The position numbers were made by a program, and so were the translations under genes. From Molanna angustata (lineage: Eukaryota > Arthropoda > Insecta > Trichoptera > Molannidae), in the NCBI GenBank assembly GCA_963576475.1, contig OY754970.1, forward strand, positions 32,518,619 to 32,582,618: a stretch of DNA of 64,000 nucleotides, in the 5' to 3' direction. The notes under the pieces were generated by a model, which ran no database searches, was not told the DNA's origin, and saw nothing but the letters and a program-made list of their open reading frames with translations. This document shows positions 10,515 through 21,446 of this stretch, in pieces. Every line of letters starts with the position of its first letter. Position 1 is the first letter of the stretch.

Positions 10515-11037
10515 AATAATTAGGTACACAAATTAAATTTTTATTATCATCATACAATTACATATATAATTGATACACAACTTGAGAATTCCTCCGTTGT
10601 TTGGTTTATTTTTACAGGTTACTCCGCGAAAATACTGAATAATAATAATAAAAATTGTTTTATTTCCAATTAAAAACGGATTACATTGGAACAATATTGA
10701 AATATCTTGAATTTATACAAAGAAAAAAAATATCTATAAATAAGTTTATACTGAATTCACCCATTTTTGTGTAAATGGGATATGAAAGAATTGGGGGGAG
10801 GGTTAAAGGAGTTAGGTATTCTATGCCTCATATCACTGCTTCATTTTCCATATACTCCTGCGATATTGCGGATATGTGTTGAATATATCAGTGTCATAAA
10901 ACCTTGTATTATATACCTACACATACTATCACGCCATCTCCCTAACGGTTAAAAGGTTTAATACATTATTTGTAATTTAATATACGCACTTTTCAATCTT
11001 TCGATTGTGACGGCTTCTAATTTGTAGAATTCCATTA
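10515..11037. other. AT-rich stretch, no gene seen
   Basis: Probably begins with the LINE 3' UTR. At 10926-10945 a short ATCACGCCATCTCCCTA string matches the 3' end of the LINE at 42403. Confidence 0.45.
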
Positions 11038-11226
11038 TGACAATGATTAATATGAACACATATATAATTCCACAATTTATTTTATTTTTCTCCCGACGAC
11101 CGTTTCGGCTTATAAGGCCATAACCAACTGGACCAGTTGATTATGGCCTTATAAGCCGAAACGGTCGTCGGGAGAAAAATAAAATAAATTGTGGAATTAT
11201 ATATGTGTTCATATTAATCATTGTCA
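11038..11226. repeat. Near-perfect 189-bp palindrome
   Basis: Two 94-bp arms around a single central base (11132). The only mismatch I see is in CATAACCAACTGG against CATAATCAACTGG. The arms begin TGACAATGATTAATATGAAC and include CCCGACGACCGTTTCGGC. It is non-coding and is most likely a fold-back element or a tail-to-tail inverted duplication. Confidence 0.9.
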
Positions 11227-11274
11227 ATTTAATATACCTTTGTTAATACTATTATAAACTGTTGGTTCTATATA

Positions 11275-11445
11275 TCAAAAATAATATCGCCTCATCAACA
11301 TTCATACATCGTCTCGCACATTATCGTTTGTTGTTCGTTCAAGCTTCTTACATTTCCCTCTTTCAGAATGTTCACTTGGTCGTGTCATCCTTTTCTTGGA
11401 CGGCCCCGACCTCATGTGGCCAAATCATCTCAATGATTTCAATAA
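11275..11445 (-). pseudogene. LINE 3' fragment, same family as 42403-42895
   Basis: The + strand strings CGCCTCATCAACATTCATA, ATCCTTTTCTTGGACGGCC and CCATCTCAATG-like sequence match those at 42475-42660. Translated on the minus strand, this is the GRPRK-like end of a LINE ORF. It is very short and degenerate. Confidence 0.6.
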
Positions 11446-12377
11446 AGATTATGTCTAAATATATGTATTTATAAATTTACTTTATACTATAGAAAGGAAT
11501 ATTTTTGTAAGAACGTATTCGCTTAAATGTGGCATGGTGCCTTACTATTTTCAACATTAATAATCTGACGCTTATCCTGTTTTTTTATTGCTGAAACTGG
11601 TTAAGCGTCGGATTATAGTAAAATTGCATATAATAAGGCCGATGGTATGTAAGAAAATTTATTGATCATGGTATAACTTTTGTATGTAGTGATTAATTTT
11701 GTTTTGCAAATAATGATAAAGGCAAATTATAACATATTTTACAACAGTTTGAAATGACTTTTATTATAAGTCTTCAGGGCACGAAAATTAAGACAGTTCG
11801 GGGCGAGTTCTCCCCTTAAAACTTCATAATTCTTAAAATTCTCTTCTATTTGTTGATGCAAAGAAATTTACTTATATTAGGAACTTATTGAAATTTATTA
11901 TCTGTTAGCGCCTAGAAGTTTATTTATGTGAAACTTAGCTATAATTTGTTAACGTTTACTGCGTTGATAATAAAGAAAATGCATATTATTTTAGCAAAGC
12001 GTTTTAATATTGTCAATATTACAAAAGCATACAACAGATGTTTGATGTGTAGATACGTGATATCTCTGTTTATTCTGTGGATATTGCAGTATTCTGTAGA
12101 TAGTTTATGACGAAAGCGTCTATTTCTATCTCTGTGCATTATAATTACTCATATGAACATACCATTACGCTATGTACCCAATGGAGTGTGGAAAAGATAA
12201 TCGAATACCTTACGTCACTATCCTTGTACACTGTACACATTATTTTGACACACGCACACATTCACGGAATATCTTAATATACGTCCTCGTTTCAAATATA
12301 ATAAACGCGATTAATCAAATAATCACCTATAGTCTTAAACACCATCTACTACACTCATTTTTTTACTGAAGCGTTTA
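11446..12377. other. AT-rich stretch, no gene seen
   Basis: Overlapping chance ORFs on both strands at 11928-12139, rich in Ile, Tyr and Phe. An imperfect inverted pair (ATCTGACGCTTATCC and AAGCGTCGGATTAT) lies at 11563-11616. No gene signal. Confidence 0.5.
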
Positions 12378-12390
12378 TTTATTATTTATT
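12378..12390. repeat. Candidate left TSD of the CR1-group LINE
   Basis: TTTATTATTTATT, repeated at 16981-16993. Low complexity makes a chance match possible. Confidence 0.45.
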
Positions 12391-12898
12391 ATTAAACAAA
12401 TTTTCGGTACATAGTATAATATAAATAGATACAAAAAAAAAACATACACACATATTACACAGATCATATTACACATTACACCAAAAATCCCACAAGGCTT
12501 AGCCTGTATGTGGGTATACCTAAATAAAATTTACAAAGGAAGATGTTGGTTGCGCGTTACAATTAAACAGTTTTTAGACAACGCAAGTAGAAAAATCATA
12601 AGTACCTACCTAAATGGTGATAAAGAAAATTATACAAATTGCAAGTAAACAATATTCTGATCACAAAAAAGCGTTAAATCATAAAATAGCAAAATCCATA
12701 AATAGCAAAATCCATAAATTAAAAGTAAACAGTTAATGATGATAGTAAAGTAAAATAAGTATGTACCCACTTATATTAGAACAAATCACAAAAAGCAATG
12801 AAGTAAAATACATAAAAGTAAACAGATATATGATGACACAAAAGTAAAATATAGATAATCAAAAGAGATAAACACATAGAAAAAGACAGAAGAGAGAA

Positions 12899-12899
12899 G

Positions 12900-12947
<48 letters not shown>
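12899..12947 (-). repeat. Long poly(T) run in the LINE 3' UTR
   Basis: The + strand holds an almost pure run of about 47 A, which is poly(T) on the element's sense strand. It begins a few bases after the ORF2 stop codon at 12952, so it is not the element's poly(A) tail. Confidence 0.85.
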
Positions 12948-12949
<2 letters not shown>

Positions 12950-12951
12950 AA

Positions 12952-15930
12952 TCATAAAAAGAAATCTTGAATGTTGTCATTGTTCCTAAGCCATGTCTTA
13001 AGATGACTCACATATTTTGAATGGCAATTTAAAGACTTAAGAGACAATGGCAACATATTGTATGATCTGGGAGCTATAAATACAGAATGTCTCTGTGTCG
13101 ATCTCTTATTGCAATTAGGAACTTTGTAAATACTATTCAGACGGTCACTGGTACGATTTTGTGAATTTAACATGAAAATTTCTTTCTTTTTGTGAATAAA
13201 CTTAAGACATTGTAGTATATACAGTTTCCTTAGATTAAATAATCCACTCTCTTTAAATAATTGTTTAGTGGGATATCTGGGAGGTTTGTTGTACATTTTT
13301 TTAATTATCATTCTTTGTACAATTTCTAATGGAGCAATATGACTGTCCAATACTCCTCCCCATGCAATCATGCCATAAGTCAACATAGATTGTACCAAAC
13401 TGTAGTATGTCATTTTGACTATGTCAGTTTTGACAATACCAAGTAATCTTTTAAATATATACCCCAAGTATCTTATTTTTTTACACAAGTAGTTTACATG
13501 ATTGTCCCACCTTAAATGTGAATCAATGATGATACCTAGATATTTAGTGGAGCTTTCTGTCTTGACCTCTACACATCTGGAGCAATTGTTATCACAGTCA
13601 TTGTTATGGAATCTAAGGACAGTGTTACAGGTGGGCGCCGATCTACTATTAGTATAAAATGGGACGTAGAGGGTTTTTTCACAGTTCAAAGAGAGTAAAC
13701 TTTTATTCAGCCATGTTTTTACAACCCGCAAACAAGTATCTGCGTTAGCAAATGTTTCACGCCAAGTTTTTCCACTTACAGTGATAGAGGTATCGTCAGC
13801 ATAAGACAGTATTATACCAGGGATATCGGCATTACACAGTTCATTGATGTAAATAAGAAAGAGTATCGGTCCGAGTACTGTACCCTGTGGGACTCCGTGG
13901 ATGACCTTTTGTTCAGAGCTGTAATCGTAACCAATTTTTGTTTTTTGGAATCTCATATTTAAGTAATTTTCTAATAAAGACAAACATTTTCCTTTTATTC
14001 CATTTTTATGCAAGCGTTTAATAAGTACACTATGGTTAACTGTGTCGAATGCTTTCTTTAAGTCCAAAAATATTGAAAGTGTTTTCTTTCCTCTGTCTAG
14101 TTCCTCATGTACGTGTTTGGTAAGCATATACAATGTATCATCAGTGCCCAAGTTAGCTCTAAATCCGAATTGATTTTTAGATAGAATGTTGTGCTTTTGT
14201 AAGTAATGTATTAATCGCTTTTTAATGAGCTTTTCAAATATTTTTGCGATTTGTGAAATGAGTGCAATAGGTCTATAATTATTAGTTAAGTGTCGTGCAC
14301 CACCTTTGTGTATTGGTGTTATACTAGAGATTTTGAGTACATTTGGGAATATAGCTTTCTCTAGTGAAAGATTAAAAATATACCTAATTGGTTTAGCTAT
14401 GTGCTGTTTAATTTGTTTAAGGGTTTCTACGCAAATATTATCAGGTCCTACAGCTGTGTAGGTTTTTAGTTCATTTATCATTGAAATTACTTCCTCTTCT
14501 GTAATACAGTTAAATTCCGTCAGGTTTGCCATGTTTGTATTAGTACTACTCGAATCCGTAGGTGAGTCTGTTACTGTATTGTTGGTCATAGACATACTAG
14601 AAAGAAGGTCTGTCGCAATGTTTGTGAAGTATCTGTTAAATATATCAGGCATTTTGTGACTGTCTGTAACAAATTCATTATTATGTTCAATTTTATTGAT
14701 AGATATATATTCTTTCCTCTTCCTTGATGCTATTTCATTTATTATTTTCCAAGTTCTTTTCGGATCATTCTTTGCCTTAGTTAGTTCATTATTATAATAT
14801 TCTTGTTTACATTTCTTAATTAATAAATTCAACATATTTCGATAAGTAATAAAACTCTGTCTAATCTGTGATGAAACGGACATGTTATTCAACCGACAGA
14901 ATTTTTCATGTTTTTTTAATTCAATAAATAATTTATTTCGGTGATGTATAGACACAATTATGCCGCGAGTAATCCAGGGTTGTATTTTCTTGTGTTTACT
15001 TTTGGGTAGAGTTTTTACAATTTTACAAGAGTTAGTATGCTCATTGAGTACATGATAAAATTGATTTAATGCATCATTGGGATCATGGGAAGAGAAAACA
15101 TTATGCCATGATTCTACCGAAATTAAAGATTTGAGCTTAGAATAATCGACTTTTATACGTTTATTGTTACTAGAGTTACAAACGTCGTCACTCGTAATAT
15201 AACTATGACCATAGAAAGTCGGGAGGTGGTCGGTTATGTCAATTGACACTACGGCTGCCTTAGGTAAAAACGAATCTTTGGATTTCACCATAATATGGTC
15301 CAAGCACGAATCAATGTTCCTCAAGTTTGGTCTAGTTGTAGTGTTAATAAAAGAAGTGAATCCCTCAGAATATAATAGATTCAGGTAGTTATTTTCTTCT
15401 GCATTTAGAACTTTTTCATTTAAAATATTAATATTAATATCACCGGTGAAAATTATGTTATTACAATTTTTAGATTTTACAAGTGGAATTAGTGATGTAG
15501 CAAGTTCTTTTATGTATTCCTTAACGCACAAAGATGGTGAGCGGTATATAGCAACCATGCAGTATTTTTTGTTATTATGTTTATAGTTAATTAAAATGCA
15601 GTTTGAGAACATCAAATTTGGCATTTCATATGTAAAATCCGTAATCGTATTATCATTATAGAAAATAGTTATGCCGTCATGTGACGTGTGTCTACATGTG
15701 CGAGAAAGAACAGAATATCCTGGAATACAATACGGAATGTCCACACGCATTTGCGTTTCTGTCAGTATAATTAAATCAATTCCAAAAGATATTGTGCCCA
15801 AAAGTATGCAAAATTCATCAAAATGTTTATTGATGCTTCTAATGTTCATGTTTATGATTGCGAAATCTGTTTGAGTAAATAAACTGTTTACGTCTTCAAT
15901 TTTTTGGCAGGAAGTCAGGTCATGTGCCAT
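12952..15930 (-). CDS. LINE ORF2: APE endonuclease plus reverse transcriptase
   Basis: 992 residues, open from ATG 15930 to TGA. Residues about 22-245 are an APE-type endonuclease: NMNIRSIN, LTETQ with the catalytic Glu, TGDININ, then SCLDHIMV and a final DHLP. The reverse transcriptase occupies roughly 520-790: PIHKGG, NYRPIAL, QFGFR, FLDLKKAFD (first catalytic Asp near 620), GVPQGTVLGPILF and YADDTS (Asp pair near 709). The C-terminal tail has a thumb-like region and no RNase H. It nicks target DNA and primes cDNA synthesis there. The sequence fits the CR1 group (CR1, L2, Crack, Daphne); I do not choose a clade. No stop or frameshift was found, so activity is possible. Confidence 0.93.
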   Translation of the reverse strand: MAHDLTSCQKIEDVNSLFTQTDFAIINMNIRSINKHFDEFCILLGTISFGIDLIILTETQMRVDIPYCIPGYSVLSRTCRHTSHDGITIFYNDNTITDFTYEMPNLMFSNCILINYKHNNKKYCMVAIYRSPSLCVKEYIKELATSLIPLVKSKNCNNIIFTGDININILNEKVLNAEENNYLNLLYSEGFTSFINTTTRPNLRNIDSCLDHIMVKSKDSFLPKAAVVSIDITDHLPTFYGHSYITSDDVCNSSNNKRIKVDYSKLKSLISVESWHNVFSSHDPNDALNQFYHVLNEHTNSCKIVKTLPKSKHKKIQPWITRGIIVSIHHRNKLFIELKKHEKFCRLNNMSVSSQIRQSFITYRNMLNLLIKKCKQEYYNNELTKAKNDPKRTWKIINEIASRKRKEYISINKIEHNNEFVTDSHKMPDIFNRYFTNIATDLLSSMSMTNNTVTDSPTDSSSTNTNMANLTEFNCITEEEVISMINELKTYTAVGPDNICVETLKQIKQHIAKPIRYIFNLSLEKAIFPNVLKISSITPIHKGGARHLTNNYRPIALISQIAKIFEKLIKKRLIHYLQKHNILSKNQFGFRANLGTDDTLYMLTKHVHEELDRGKKTLSIFLDLKKAFDTVNHSVLIKRLHKNGIKGKCLSLLENYLNMRFQKTKIGYDYSSEQKVIHGVPQGTVLGPILFLIYINELCNADIPGIILSYADDTSITVSGKTWRETFANADTCLRVVKTWLNKSLLSLNCEKTLYVPFYTNSRSAPTCNTVLRFHNNDCDNNCSRCVEVKTESSTKYLGIIIDSHLRWDNHVNYLCKKIRYLGYIFKRLLGIVKTDIVKMTYYSLVQSMLTYGMIAWGGVLDSHIAPLEIVQRMIIKKMYNKPPRYPTKQLFKESGLFNLRKLYILQCLKFIHKKKEIFMLNSQNRTSDRLNSIYKVPNCNKRSTQRHSVFIAPRSYNMLPLSLKSLNCHSKYVSHLKTWLRNNDNIQDFFL

Positions 15931-15980
15931 ATCCTGGTCATCGTGAATAGTTGGGCTTCCCTTTGGTGATGTTCATACTG

Positions 15981-16922
15981 TTATCGAGTCGGGATATCAC
16001 CGACGTCTCTGACCACTATCACATTGGAGTCTTCAGTCTTCTTTATGTAGATATTTCCATATCTGGTCCAGATGTACTTATATCCATGAGCCTTAGTTGA
16101 TTTAGCCAACCAAAGGAGGTGTTTATTAAATGTAGTGAGTTTTTCGTTGATGTAAACGTTTCCAATTGCCTTGCAGCAGCCGATGTCTAGAGCCGTGAAA
16201 TTTCCATTATTTTTTTTATATAACAAGACTCTATCTTTTACTTCCTTTGAACTGAATTTAATGGTGACGATTTTTTTTTGAGAGTGCGTATATAAAGATG
16301 TCTCAATAGACTCATTTTTTAGTATGTCTTCACAATCAATATGCTTAAAAAGGGATTTTAGCATCGGTTGCAAATCATGTTTGTCATTAAATGGGAGTCC
16401 TTGAATTTCTACTGATGAGGCCATGGATGTTTGTTCTAGTTTGTTAATAGTTTGTTTGAGAACTCTGTTCTCTTTTTGGAGGGTTTCAATTTTGGATTCT
16501 GTTTTTTCCTGTTTGGCTTGGATCTCCAAGAAGTTATTTTCCCACATATCAGATTTTTTGTTGGATTCAACTAAATTATTCGTACAGGTTTCCATTTTTT
16601 TCTTTAAATCCATTAATTCCTCTCTCTGCTTCTCTAGCATGTTATCAAAGGACTTCCTCATTTCAATCAGTTCATTTTGTACAGAATTCAATAGCTTAAT
16701 GACATTGATACCAGAAACAGTCTCAGATTCAGATATATCAGCCTTTTTTGGAGTAACAATTTTACACTTTTGACACTTCCATTTAAGTTTGTTCATCCTC
16801 AGCATTTGTTTAAAATTACTTTCGCTGAATCCCACACATAAATAATGGAACTTGCTTTGGCATTTCGAACATATGATAGCATCGTCACTTTTTATGTCTT
16901 TAACACAGGTGTAGCAATTCAT
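15981..16922 (-). CDS. LINE ORF1: PHD finger, coiled coil, FP-like domain
   Basis: 313 residues from the ATG at 16922; four further in-frame codons upstream begin with TTG. Residues 3-53 form a C4HC3 PHD-type finger: C3, C6, C18, C21, H26, C29, C50, C53. A long charged heptad region (about 70-175) should form a coiled coil. The C-terminal third (VYINEKLT, LLWLAKSTKAHGYKYIWTR, GNIYIKK) resembles the C-terminus of baculovirus FP-like proteins, which is common in insect LINE ORF1s and in genes derived from them. ORF2 starts 50 bp downstream in another frame. The likely role is RNA binding and particle assembly for retrotransposition. Confidence 0.88.
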   Translation of the reverse strand: MNCYTCVKDIKSDDAIICSKCQSKFHYLCVGFSESNFKQMLRMNKLKWKCQKCKIVTPKKADISESETVSGINVIKLLNSVQNELIEMRKSFDNMLEKQREELMDLKKKMETCTNNLVESNKKSDMWENNFLEIQAKQEKTESKIETLQKENRVLKQTINKLEQTSMASSVEIQGLPFNDKHDLQPMLKSLFKHIDCEDILKNESIETSLYTHSQKKIVTIKFSSKEVKDRVLLYKKNNGNFTALDIGCCKAIGNVYINEKLTTFNKHLLWLAKSTKAHGYKYIWTRYGNIYIKKTEDSNVIVVRDVGDIPTR

Positions 16923-16993
16923 GTTAAGAAGCAACAGTTAAACAATGACCAATTCATTTTTAGAAATATATCCTAACTATTTTATTATTTATT

Positions 16994-17419
16994 TGGAAAA
17001 CAAACAGGATACAATGTTATATGTTTAAAATATGAAATATAAAAAAAATGATTCGTTCACTGTATCCTAAATCCCATTAATATGTTTTCACATAAAATGT
17101 CGTGTGTAGGTACTTTATTTATTCGATTTTTAATATTTGTAAGCTAAAAGTAACTAATTCAATACTATATGAAGTTATAATATGTTATCTCAATCCATAC
17201 AAATATTTAAACGTAAAAGGTTAACTAAAAACAATATCTGTCAAATACCTAGTTCTATATCATTCCATACCCTCATTATTTTCCTCATTACTATGTGAAG
17301 TGGGTATTATTATACTTTTCTCTCTTTTCTTTTTTTTCTCCCGTTGTATTTTTTTCGTTATTCCTCACTAAATACCGATACGAATAAATACTATTGTACC
17401 GATTTAACTTTGGAGCCTT
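16994..17419. other. AT-rich stretch, no gene seen
   Basis: No recognisable coding or repeat structure; a 102-codon minus ORF at 17291-17599 overlaps LINE debris on the other strand and has no motif. Confidence 0.5.
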
Positions 17420-17510
17420 AACGTTGTTCGGGTTGGTTGGAAAAAATTGCCATATGGCAATAAACCTGCCTTTGTACACATGTATATAAATTATATAAAT
17501 AGATACTAGC
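17420..17510 (+). repeat. LINE/SINE 3' tail fragment
   Basis: GGTTGGAAAAAATTGCC-ATATGGCAATAAACCTGCC-TTTGTACA, ending in an ATAAATA-like tail. It closely matches 28455-28556 (TTGGAAGAAATTGCC, GACAATAAACCCGCC). This is a conserved 3' end of an insect retroposon family. Confidence 0.6.
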
Positions 17511-17773
17511 GTAAGTCCTGATATTACGTCGTCTATCTCACTAAACATCTTCAAGAAAAGGCTAAAGCAAAAATATTTATCTGACAATACCTGATACATC
17601 TTCCTCTCTTCTTCCTTTCCTTATCCTTTAGTCTTCCTATCATTGCTATGAATTATTGTTCTTATATACTTTCTTCTTTGTTTTATTTTTTACTTTTCTT
17701 CTGCTTTTTTTATTTATTTTGTAATGTAATTAACTGATTATATGTACAAGAAGACTAAAATAAATAAATAAAT
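17511..17773 (+). pseudogene. C-terminus and 3' end of a LINE ORF2
   Basis: The + strand reads SSISLNIFKKRLKQKYL and stops, as at the end of many Jockey/CR1-type ORF2 proteins. A T-rich 3' UTR follows and ends in an (AAAT)n tail at 17757-17774. Confidence 0.55.
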
Positions 17774-18074
17774 ATGAAGCATATATTACATAGGTTTGCA
17801 AGTGTATAATGTATTATATGGTATTATGTAGATATGTGTTATATTGTATGTATGTCTGCGAGATTTATAAAGAATGAATATGATTGTGGTAAGAACTATC
17901 AACTATTTATTTTCATTCTTATTATATTATATTATCCTTCATTATCAACAGATCAACGATCTATGTAACGGGAGATGAGGATATCCAACTTTCACTCCAT
18001 CTCTTTCGTAGTCTCTCCTAACAACCACTTACTAACCCCCGCAATTTCCACGCATCGCAACTTTGGGAAATCTT
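17774..18074. other. No gene seen
   Basis: AT-rich; no ORF or bounded repeat recognised. Confidence 0.5.
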
Positions 18075-18756
18075 GGGGGCAAGTCTGGTCCGACCGGCGA
18101 AATTAAAACCATAATGATTACCTATTTCATGGATATTTTTTTTTTTTTTTATTACAATGGAAAACCAACAGTACATACAAATGAATAAAATGCATAGGAA
18201 AACAATAATTATAACATACACCAGTTAAAGGTTTTCACGTGTTCACAAATAATAGATACTAGCTAATGTTCAACATGAAAAGTGGATAAAAATAAATGTA
18301 TATATATCAAGAGCAAAGAAGTAAACAGGAAAAGCAAAAAAAAAACAAAAAGAAAAAAGACTCTGCGAATTGAAGAAAAAGGGGGGTGGGGTGGGAGGTG
18401 GTCTTTGTGCGAGGGACATTGGGAAAAAAAAAAAGGAGCCGCTTTGACCTACTTGTACACATAGGGTTCCATCCTGACCTTCATCACTCATCACCACTAC
18501 GTTATATTTCTGATAAGGAACGTATATGTTATTGTTTTTTTAAGGAGACAAGGTTGATATTGAAAAGGTCTATTTCGCTGAATTTAGTGTTGTAGGATTG
18601 GCATGATCTGGATATGAAGTTGTTTTTTGCGATATAATTAATATATGGAGTTCTATAATATCTTTAGATGTCATAGAACTCTATATGATAATTATATCCA
18701 TGATATGGGTAATCGTGAGGGTTTTGATTTCGCCGGTCGGACCAGACTTGCTCCCC
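18075..18756. mobile_element. Fold-back MITE copy A, split by a retroposon
   Basis: The left arm starts GGGGGCAAGTCTGGTCC and the right arm ends GGACCAGACTTGCTCCCC. Each arm continues into the GACCGGCGAAAT-CAAAACC and CCATGATATGGGTAAT blocks shared with copies B (21447), C (26376) and D (27503). The core between the arms is interrupted at 18137-18630 by a poly(A)-tailed insertion. There is no transposase. Confidence 0.85.
18137..18630 (-). mobile_element. Retroposed insertion inside MITE copy A
   Basis: About 494 bp with a poly(A) tail on the minus strand (18137-18150), flanked by GATAT at 18132-18136 and 18631-18635. Near the middle, a minus reading VRMEPYVYK and a C-rich, T-rich 3' UTR suggest the 3' end of a 5'-truncated LINE. 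The sequence carries an AATAAA-like signal next to the tail. Family unknown. Confidence 0.65.
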
Positions 18757-19869
18757 TGATGTTTTCCACGTCGCAGGTTCTTTAGAACCTTCATTATGAC
18801 ATGTGACTAATAAATACTGCAAACTTGAAAATGATCGAATTCATAAGAAAATCAGCAATATATAAGTATATATATTTTTTTGGGCAAAATTTCTTTATCT
18901 TAATAGAGACGTTATTGTTTTTACTCTAAACATGTCTGCATTTGGTTTCAAGAGATGTACATATACAGTATGATATTATTTATTCACAAGTTTCTATATA
19001 CCTAATTTATGTACATCACAGTAAGTTTATCTACAAATTTACATTTCAAATAAAAATATTTGCATGGAATATAAGCTCTGGAATAACATTCAAATGCTTC
19101 GTGAATTATTTTCGGATATTTTTCATGTCTGATCTGTTGTCACCTCTCAAAATTCAGTACATTACAATATATCCATCGTTGTCAAACACAATTATAATAG
19201 ATTATTCAAATAACATATGTATAACCAGGTGTGAAGTGATCGTGAATATTTTAAAAGATGGAAGCTTTGGGAAACCATATTATAAAAAATCACCATTTTA
19301 CAGTCCACAGTGGTATTACATACAAAAAGTATCTAAAAAAAATCTGATAATTTTTCCAATATTCTTTCCTCTCCACTAAGGATGTTTTTGTGTTTTTTTT
19401 TGTGACATATCTGCTAAGAATTTTTCTCATTACAAGTTTATTTCTTTTTGTAAAATACAGTTTATTACAGCATTTATACATCCAGAAACAATATAATACA
19501 AATAAAAATACAGAAAAAAATCTTAAAACTAGATGCGAACGTAGACTGTTTCACTGTTCTGAACTAGTTTATGATTTAATATAATATGATATTAGTGCGC
19601 GTGTGTGTCTGTCATTGTAAGTTTTCGTATAGTTATTTACTGATAATAATTTATACTAACTATTTAGCCTGAAATACTCGATCTGTTCTAGTTCCAATAC
19701 ATAAGCGAGATTATATATGTGTCACGATTACAAAGATTTTCATTTTGATTTTTAAAATGCGCCAACCTTTTAGTCAGCTCTATTAGTTTTCCATAGACAA
19801 ACATCTATTTTCCTTTCCGTGTATTTCATTAGTCAAACATCGTATAATATAAAATGAATATTTATCCCT
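18757..19869. other. AT-rich stretch, no gene seen
   Basis: A 145-codon + ORF at 18942-19379 is rich in Ile, Tyr, Phe and Ser with no domain and overlaps another ORF on the opposite strand; I take it as chance. A GT microsatellite lies at about 19596-19610. Confidence 0.45.
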
Positions 19870-20095
19870 GAACACCTGATCCCGGTTTCCTCTCTTTGTC
19901 CTTACCCTATCCTTTTTTTGCTATAAAGTATTTTCATTTTCAGACACAGTTTTTAATTGTTTTAATTCTTAAAGTCTCCAGAATAATAAAAAAAGAATGT
20001 GGCAGCTTGTTATTGGATGCGTGTTAAATTAATATTTGACCTAGTGCCTGTTAGTTGCCCGAGAAGTAATATGAAATAAAAAATAAATATAATGT
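19870..20095 (+). repeat. tRNA-derived SINE copy
   Basis: Starts near a GATCCCGGTTTCC B-box-like string. The second half carries GTGGCAGCTTGTTATTGG, ATGCGTGTTAAATT, then GCCTGTTAGTTGCCC. That tail recurs at 20440-20625 (+) and, inverted, at 38225-38365 and 50244-50460. Confidence 0.65.
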
Positions 20096-20439
20096 GAAGG
20101 CATTATGCTAAATAATCATTTTCTATATGTTTATTTATTGATATGTTTTAGCGATCTTTTGAATTATTTTTGAATACATAGCTTTGAGGGGGGTCGTCAA
20201 AATTTATTTTCGCCATGCAGGACAAATCTGCCAATATTATCTAATGCTGCTCTTGGGAGACGAGTATTCATTTATGGTGAATCATATACCTACTTAGCAT
20301 ATATTATTCGTGTATCTCATTATCAGCGAGGGTCTAATTGAGATATTCTTCTTAATAAAATCCTGATTATTATTAATATATATACCTATGTCTTAAATAG
20401 TCTTTAAAACGTTTTTTGTTCTATAATAAAAAAGAACTT

Positions 20440-20625
20440 TGGCAACAGATTTTAAGTCAGCTTTGTAGCTCAATTTGATATATTTTCTGTCTGATTTTTT
20501 ATGTTAGTCCCAGGTTGATTCTCGGAGCGAGTCTAGATAATGTGGTATCTTGTTATTGGGTGCGTGTTGAAAAGATATTAAAGTTAATCAGTGGCTGATA
20601 GTTGTCCTAGAACTAATATTAATAT
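20440..20625 (+). repeat. tRNA-derived SINE copy with box A and box B
   Basis: The head has TAGCTCAATTTGATA (box A) and CCCAGGTTGATTC (box B). The tail has GTGGTATCTTGTTATTGGG, TGCGTGTTGAA and TGATAGTTGTCC, matching the other three copies of this family. Confidence 0.7.
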
Positions 20626-21446
20626 ACCTAAACAACACAGTTTTCTTGCAAGTAGTCTTACATTATTTTTGTAAGTAAGTAATCTAAAAATCAATCTTAT
20701 TATATAGATATAATATAGATAAATATGTTTCTTTCCATAAATGAAGTACCAAATAAATTTAACAAGAAAATTCCAAACAATTTGGAGTGAGTTTTTTAAT
20801 AAAATAATTTGATCAAGTTATGGTAATTTTTGTTAATATAACCCGCTGGAAATCGCTGAATCCGCAATCTCTTAATGTATTCTAGTCTGCAGTCTGCGGT
20901 CTGCGCATAGGTCATTCAACTGAATCAATATTTTGATTAAATTTTCGGGGGGGATCAAAATATTTATAATTGTAATGTTTCTGTGTTTACAGAATGGAAA
21001 TCCAGTTCAAAATTAGCGAATCAAATATAGCAAAGTATTTATCACAAAATTCTATTTACTATGACCGAAAGTTTTTACCGAGGTGACTCAGTATTATCAA
21101 GGTCTAAATTAAACAAAACTTAATTCATTTCAAATATTTATTTTATTTTAACTTACCTTTATTAATATGTATAAATTAATATATATGTTTTAATACTAAT
21201 AATTTTATGTTGTTTTAAATATAATGGAATATAAATTTAGTGTAGGTATGGACCCGAATTTTGCTCCTTTAACCAATGTCGTTCACCATAAGCTTTTGGA
21301 AAATTTATAAGGATGTAGTTGTTTTGAGGAAGTATTATTTTTTCATTAATGAATTTATTTAAAATTGTCGAATTGGTTATACTTTCTTAACATTTTAAAG
21401 CAGAAACTATTGCTACCTATTATTTAAAAAAAAAATATTTTCAACA
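20626..21446. other. No gene seen; partial MITE-like piece
   Basis: At about 20993-21110, GAATGGAAATCC and TTTTACCGAGGTGACTC-GTATTATCAAGGTCTA resemble the element at 55813-55973. Otherwise AT-rich and featureless. Confidence 0.45.

Larger units (their letters stand above)
12391..16980 (-). mobile_element. CR1-group LINE, both ORFs open, near full length
   Basis: Two consecutive ORFs (PHD-finger ORF1, APE-EN/RT ORF2) and a 3' UTR of about 560 bp on the minus strand. A 13-bp repeat TTTATTATTTATT flanks the unit at 12378-12390 and 16981-16993. It fits a TSD, but it is low-complexity and therefore only suggestive. If right, the 5' UTR is only about 58 bp, so the 5' end could be slightly truncated. 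The 3' UTR (12391-12951) carries a T47-like run just after the ORF2 stop. Confidence 0.85.

Noticed and set aside
12786..12980. 64-codon ORF with a poly-Phe run
   Set aside because: Translation of the poly(A)/poly(T) tract in the LINE 3' UTR.
16423..16773. 116-codon + ORF
   Set aside because: Antisense shadow of the LINE ORF1 coiled coil.
18942..19379. 145-codon + ORF as a gene
   Set aside because: AT-driven composition, no domain, overlapped by an opposite ORF, no splice or promoter context.
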